Source: Sporosarcina cascadiensis (GTDB lineage: Bacteria; Bacillota; Bacilli; Bacillales_A; Planococcaceae). From it: 44,475 nucleotides of DNA. Where the stretch lies: positions 1 through 44,475 of the forward strand of contig NZ_WHVV01000022.1 of the NCBI RefSeq assembly GCF_009650995.1. Direction: 5' to 3'. The position numbers were made by a program, and so were the translations under genes. The notes beneath the pieces are model-generated. The model made no database searches. It saw only the letters and a list, made by a program, of their open reading frames with translations, and was not told where the DNA came from. Shown piece by piece: positions 41,387 to 44,475 of this stretch (position 1 is the stretch's first letter; every line of letters begins with the position of its first letter).

Positions 41387-43429
41387 TCAAATGCGGTCCC
41401 AAAAACGCTTTTTTGCAATCGCTCCAACAAATTGTTCAGGGAAATCCGAGTTGCCCGCAGCTAGCACGATGCCGGGCGCATCTTTTTTCAAAATAAATGT
41501 TTCCAGGCCGGTCGCTACACCGATCGGCTTTAAATGCATGAACTGCATGCGGATGAAATCATGAAGATGCTGGTCGAACATCATCTGATTGGCCGATTTT
41601 CCACCCGCCACGTAAATTGCGTCGTACAAGGCCGGGTGCGATGTCAGGAAGGACTTGGCAGGCATCAGCTCCGTGCCGTCATCGCCCTTCACAGGCCCCA
41701 GTTTTTCGGAAATCACTTCGATCAGGACACCACTTTTATTGAGTATATCAAGTGTGTTCTGCAGTTCTTTTCCATTAAAGCCGTCTCCGACCAAGACACC
41801 GACTTTCGATGTCGCCGGGGAGTGCGGAGAATTCAGCTGGCTGAGCGAAGGATAGTTCTTGTCCGTTTTGACCTGCTTGTTCTTCGGCGGGTTAACCCCC
41901 ACGTTTTCAGCAATCCGGGCAGCCATCTCCTCATCTACATTTGCCCACATCTCCACGTTCTGCTGACGTATTTCCTTATTGTTGACGCCACCGATATGGA
42001 AACTGAACGATTCGACCAGATCATCCTTCTCTGGTTTGCTCAAGCTGTTCCAGAAAATTCGTGCCTGCGTAAAGTAATCTTCGAATGAATCGCTCGGATG
42101 TTCCCTCGTGACATGCCCTTCGACTTTGCCTGGATAATTTTCATAGCCGCCTTCTTCCGGCGGGACTTCAGCAGGCGTATTGCCGGCCATCGAGTTATTA
42201 TGGTAATGAACGGTACCCGTATCAATCGGCACTTTGTAATGACCGTCGCGGAGATTATTATTCACTTCCGAAATTGGGCGGTTGACCGGCAGCTCTTCAT
42301 AGTTCGGTGTATTCTGACGATATAATTCCGTATCACGGTAAGCGAATGAACGGCCCTGCAAGACGGGATCATTCGAAAACTCAATGCCCGGTACGAGATT
42401 CGACGGGTTGAATGCAGCCTGTTCTTCTTCAGCAAAGAAATTGTCGACTAAGCGGTTCAGTGTCATTTTCCCGATGATCTTCAGCGGAACTTCTTCTTCA
42501 GGCCATAATTTCGTATCATCAAGAAGATCAAAGTCATATTTGAACTCATCTTCTTCGGCAATCAGCTGCACGCCCAGTTCGTATTCAGGGTAGGAACCCG
42601 TTTCAATCGCCGCGATAATATCCCGTCTGTGGAAATCGGGGTCTACACCGCCGATTAGATTGGCTTCATCCAGCTTCAGGGAGTGAACACCCAGTTTCGG
42701 TTTCCAGACGAATCGGACGAATGTCGACACACCTTTATCATTAACGAAACGGAACGTATTGACCGGATAGCCTTCCATCATTCTCCAGCTTCTCGGACGT
42801 CCGCGCATCGACATCAGCCACATAACCATATGGGCAGACTCCGGATTGTTGACGACATAATCCCAGAAATTATCATGGGCGACTGTCGCCTGCGGCAGAT
42901 CCGTTTTTGGATTCGGCTTAGCAGCATGTGTCACTTCCATGAATTTCATTGGATCAGACATTACGAAGACAGGGAACTGCAAGGAAAGCGAGTCATAGTT
43001 TCCTTCTTCGGTATAGAATTTCACCGCAAATCCGCGGATATCGACTGCTGTGTCCTTTGAACCTTTGCTGCCGACAAAGTTAGAAAAACGTACGAAAAGA
43101 GGAGTCTTCTTACCTGGTTCTTGCAAGAAATTTGCCATCGTGTATTCTTTCATAGACTCATAGAGCTCGAAATCTCCATATACGCCAAATCCTCTTGCGT
43201 GGACAACTTTTTCAGGAATTCGTTCACGGTTGAAATGTGACTGCTTCTTATAAAAATGAAAATCCTGCATGAGAAGAGGGCCGCGTTTTCCTGCACGCAG
43301 GGACTTTTGGTCATCAGAGACTTTGTTGCCGCTTTCTTCAGTCATTTGCTTATCAGGACCGTTGTTTTCATGACGATATTGTTCCAGTTGCTGATCCTTT
43401 TGGTCTTGCTTATTATTTTTCTGATTCAT
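41387..43429 (-). CDS. katE: Large-subunit catalase (KatE-type), divergent active site
   Basis: 680 aa from the ATG at 43429 (AAGGATGATG upstream). Catalase core with distal His77 in VVHARGFGVYG, RFSN, RGFAVKFY, and proximal heme Tyr in RSFAYRDTELYR. The C-terminal ~150 residues form the flavodoxin-like/DJ-1-like domain of clade-2 catalases (VGVLVGDGFNG, YVAGGKSAN). The stretch EEGNYDSLSLQFPVF is ungapped against the usual EEGNYDLVGNNMPVF, so the distal Asn expected after VG is Leu. SDP replaces QDA after it. Whether it is a good catalase is therefore open. Confidence 0.9.
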   Translation of the reverse strand: MNQKNNKQDQKDQQLEQYRHENNGPDKQMTEESGNKVSDDQKSLRAGKRGPLLMQDFHFYKKQSHFNRERIPEKVVHARGFGVYGDFELYESMKEYTMANFLQEPGKKTPLFVRFSNFVGSKGSKDTAVDIRGFAVKFYTEEGNYDSLSLQFPVFVMSDPMKFMEVTHAAKPNPKTDLPQATVAHDNFWDYVVNNPESAHMVMWLMSMRGRPRSWRMMEGYPVNTFRFVNDKGVSTFVRFVWKPKLGVHSLKLDEANLIGGVDPDFHRRDIIAAIETGSYPEYELGVQLIAEEDEFKYDFDLLDDTKLWPEEEVPLKIIGKMTLNRLVDNFFAEEEQAAFNPSNLVPGIEFSNDPVLQGRSFAYRDTELYRQNTPNYEELPVNRPISEVNNNLRDGHYKVPIDTGTVHYHNNSMAGNTPAEVPPEEGGYENYPGKVEGHVTREHPSDSFEDYFTQARIFWNSLSKPEKDDLVESFSFHIGGVNNKEIRQQNVEMWANVDEEMAARIAENVGVNPPKNKQVKTDKNYPSLSQLNSPHSPATSKVGVLVGDGFNGKELQNTLDILNKSGVLIEVISEKLGPVKGDDGTELMPAKSFLTSHPALYDAIYVAGGKSANQMMFDQHLHDFIRMQFMHLKPIGVATGLETFILKKDAPGIVLAAGNSDFPEQFVGAIAKKRFWDRI

Positions 43430-43512
43430 CCTGTCATCATCCTTTTCTGTAAGAATTTTTGATTTCAAAACCTGTCAGATAAGTTTTCCTGCGTATGTCC
43501 ATCGATACCATA

Positions 43513-43537
43513 CTTCCCCGGAATTGCTGTCGCTAAA
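43513..43537 (-). promoter_or_regulatory. SigB-like promoter of the catalase gene
   Basis: Minus strand GTTTAG (43537-43532), 13-base spacer, GGGAAG (43518-43513), close to the general-stress consensus GTTTAA-N12-14-GGGWAW. It lies about 80 bases before the ATG. katE of B. subtilis is known to be SigB-dependent. Confidence 0.65.
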
Positions 43538-43540
43538 CAA

Positions 43541-43577
43541 TAAAAAAGCACTCCCCCGACGTGCAGCAGGGAAGTGC
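43541..43577 (-). terminator. Terminator after the Nramp gene
   Basis: Minus strand GCACTTCCC-N11-GGGGGAGTGC followed by six T. Confidence 0.92.
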
Positions 43578-43586
43578 CGTTCATTC

Positions 43587-44475
43587 TTATAGATAGTTTT
43601 GGATGGCGTCGAGCAGACTGTAGCCGCCAAGGAATACAGCGATGAGAATGACTATCGCCCCAATGATGTTGAGGAGCACCGTATTGCGATGATTGCCCAG
43701 CAATTTCTTATTGTTCATGATAATGAACAGATAAATAGCGACGATCGGAAGAAGAATTCCGTTCAGTGCCTGTGCAACAAGCAATACATCAAGCGGATTG
43801 AAGCCGATAGCAGAAGTAACAATTCCGATGATAATAACAGCGGCAAAAACCATTTTGAACTTCTTGTTCTTCATGCCGCCTTCCCATTTCAACACGCTGC
43901 TGATAGCGACTGCTGCACCGAGAGGGCTGGCTGTCGCGGAAGAAAAGCCTGCTGCAAAAATCCCGATTGCAATGAATGTTTTCGCCCATGAACCGAATAA
44001 TGGTTCCAGCTGATAGGAAAGATCAGCAACACTTTTCACATCCATTCCATACATCGTGGTTGCTGCTGTAATCAGCACGGCCGCTGTAATTAAACCGCCG
44101 ATGCAAATGGAAATAATCGTATCCCAGCGAGCTTCTTTCAGATCACTCGCTTTTGTCCAGCGTTCTTGCACCATAGAGGAATGAATGAAGAAATTGTAAG
44201 GAACTACCGTCGTTCCAACGAGTGCGATAATCATGATAATAGAGCCGGCAGGGATAGCGGGAATCACAGAACCTGCGAATACCGCGCCAAGATCCGGTTT
44301 GACGACTATCATCGTTGTGATGAACGTCAGACTCATGATGACCACCAGCGTAATCATCAGTTTCTCGATTAGTTTATAGCTGCCTGATAAACCGAGTATC
44401 AGAATCGCAATCCCGATGAAAGGGCTTACAACATTGGCTGGAATATTTGTCAAGGTAGAGATGCCTAATGAGGTA
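43587..44475 (-). CDS. Nramp-family divalent metal transporter, 5' truncated by window
   Basis: The frame is open through the window end (residues TSLGIST precede a TTG at 44453), so that TTG is not the start. About 295 C-terminal residues are visible with eight or so helices. The helix-6 segment reads GTTVVPYNFFIHSS where Mn/Fe Nramps have GATVMPHNL(Y)LHS: both the metal-coordinating Met and the His are changed. Also seen are WDTIISICIGG and ATASPLGAAVA. The helix-1 DPGN motif lies outside. Transport of Mg2+ or another ion by Nramp-related proteins is an alternative to manganese uptake. Confidence 0.88.
   Translation of the reverse strand, partial: TSLGISTLTNIPANVVSPFIGIAILILGLSGSYKLIEKLMITLVVIMSLTFITTMIVVKPDLGAVFAGSVIPAIPAGSIIMIIALVGTTVVPYNFFIHSSMVQERWTKASDLKEARWDTIISICIGGLITAAVLITAATTMYGMDVKSVADLSYQLEPLFGSWAKTFIAIGIFAAGFSSATASPLGAAVAISSVLKWEGGMKNKKFKMVFAAVIIIGIVTSAIGFNPLDVLLVAQALNGILLPIVAIYLFIIMNNKKLLGNHRNTVLLNIIGAIVILIAVFLGGYSLLDAIQNYL

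Overview
The window looks like chromosomal DNA of a low-to-mid GC Gram-positive endospore-former relative, most likely a Planococcaceae (Sporosarcina-like) member. Reasons: strong Shine-Dalgarno sites with many TTG starts, Bacillales riboregulators (TPP, T-box and preQ1 elements), a SigB-like promoter before a KatE-type catalase, an ectABC ectoine operon, an S-layer-homology protein, and gene pairs known from Bacillus (ykaA-pit, YlbC- and YxcD-like genes). The genus is inference. No rRNA, tRNA, CRISPR array or prophage was seen.

Layout. 1-830: right part of an IS200/IS605-type element with a TnpB whose visible RuvC and zinc-finger motifs are intact. 874-3650: TPP-riboswitch-controlled tenI-thiS-thiG-thiF (minus). 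3730-6557: metal/redox operon (minus) of an HMA-domain protein, a P1B ATPase with CPG instead of CPC, and a Cys-bearing Crp/Fnr regulator; an FNR-type palindrome lies at -41.5 of its predicted promoter. 6726-7406: orphan purC. 7474-10343: ectABC with a consensus SigA promoter, a cre-like box and a ~460-nt leader. 10449-14460: lipoprotein SodC, small and hypothetical proteins, a YlbC-like CAP protein and two micro-membrane proteins. 14510-16055: T-box-controlled MFS transporter. 16128-16909: flavin reductase under a Fur-box-like promoter. 16910-17613: gene-free. 18033-20183: MMPL exporter. 20299-20440: 21-bp-period array. 20507-22503: cold shock protein and pit/ykaA phosphate uptake. 22743-24738: MacB-type ABC exporter. 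24898-26058: ChrA-like transporter. 26140-26850: decayed PLP gamma-lyase gene fused to an IS1380 remnant. 27041-30843: thiol-redox/two-component locus (7-TM protein, CcdA, TlpA-like, response regulator, histidine kinase). 30979-37856: Bcr/CflA exporter, palindromic intergenic repeat, fumC, PCYCGC lipoprotein, second 21-bp array, preQ1-controlled queC, double GNAT, Dph6-like PP-loop protein and arylamine N-acetyltransferase. 37956-39838: TetR and YhgE/Pip-like exporter with two palindromic operators. 39987-41228: SLH protein. 41387-43537: large catalase whose distal catalytic Asn appears replaced. 43587-44475: Nramp-family transporter cut by the window end.

Functional themes are osmotic and oxidative stress (ectoine, SodC, catalase, redox proteins), metal homeostasis (P1B ATPase, Nramp, ChrA, Fur-like site), efflux (five exporter systems) and cofactor synthesis (thiamine, queuosine precursor). 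The best leads for new biology are the FNR-box/CPG-ATPase operon, the T-box on an efflux-type MFS gene, the two arrays with strict 21-bp phase, the structured ectoine leader and the divergent catalase. All functional statements rest on reading motifs by eye; no database search was run.
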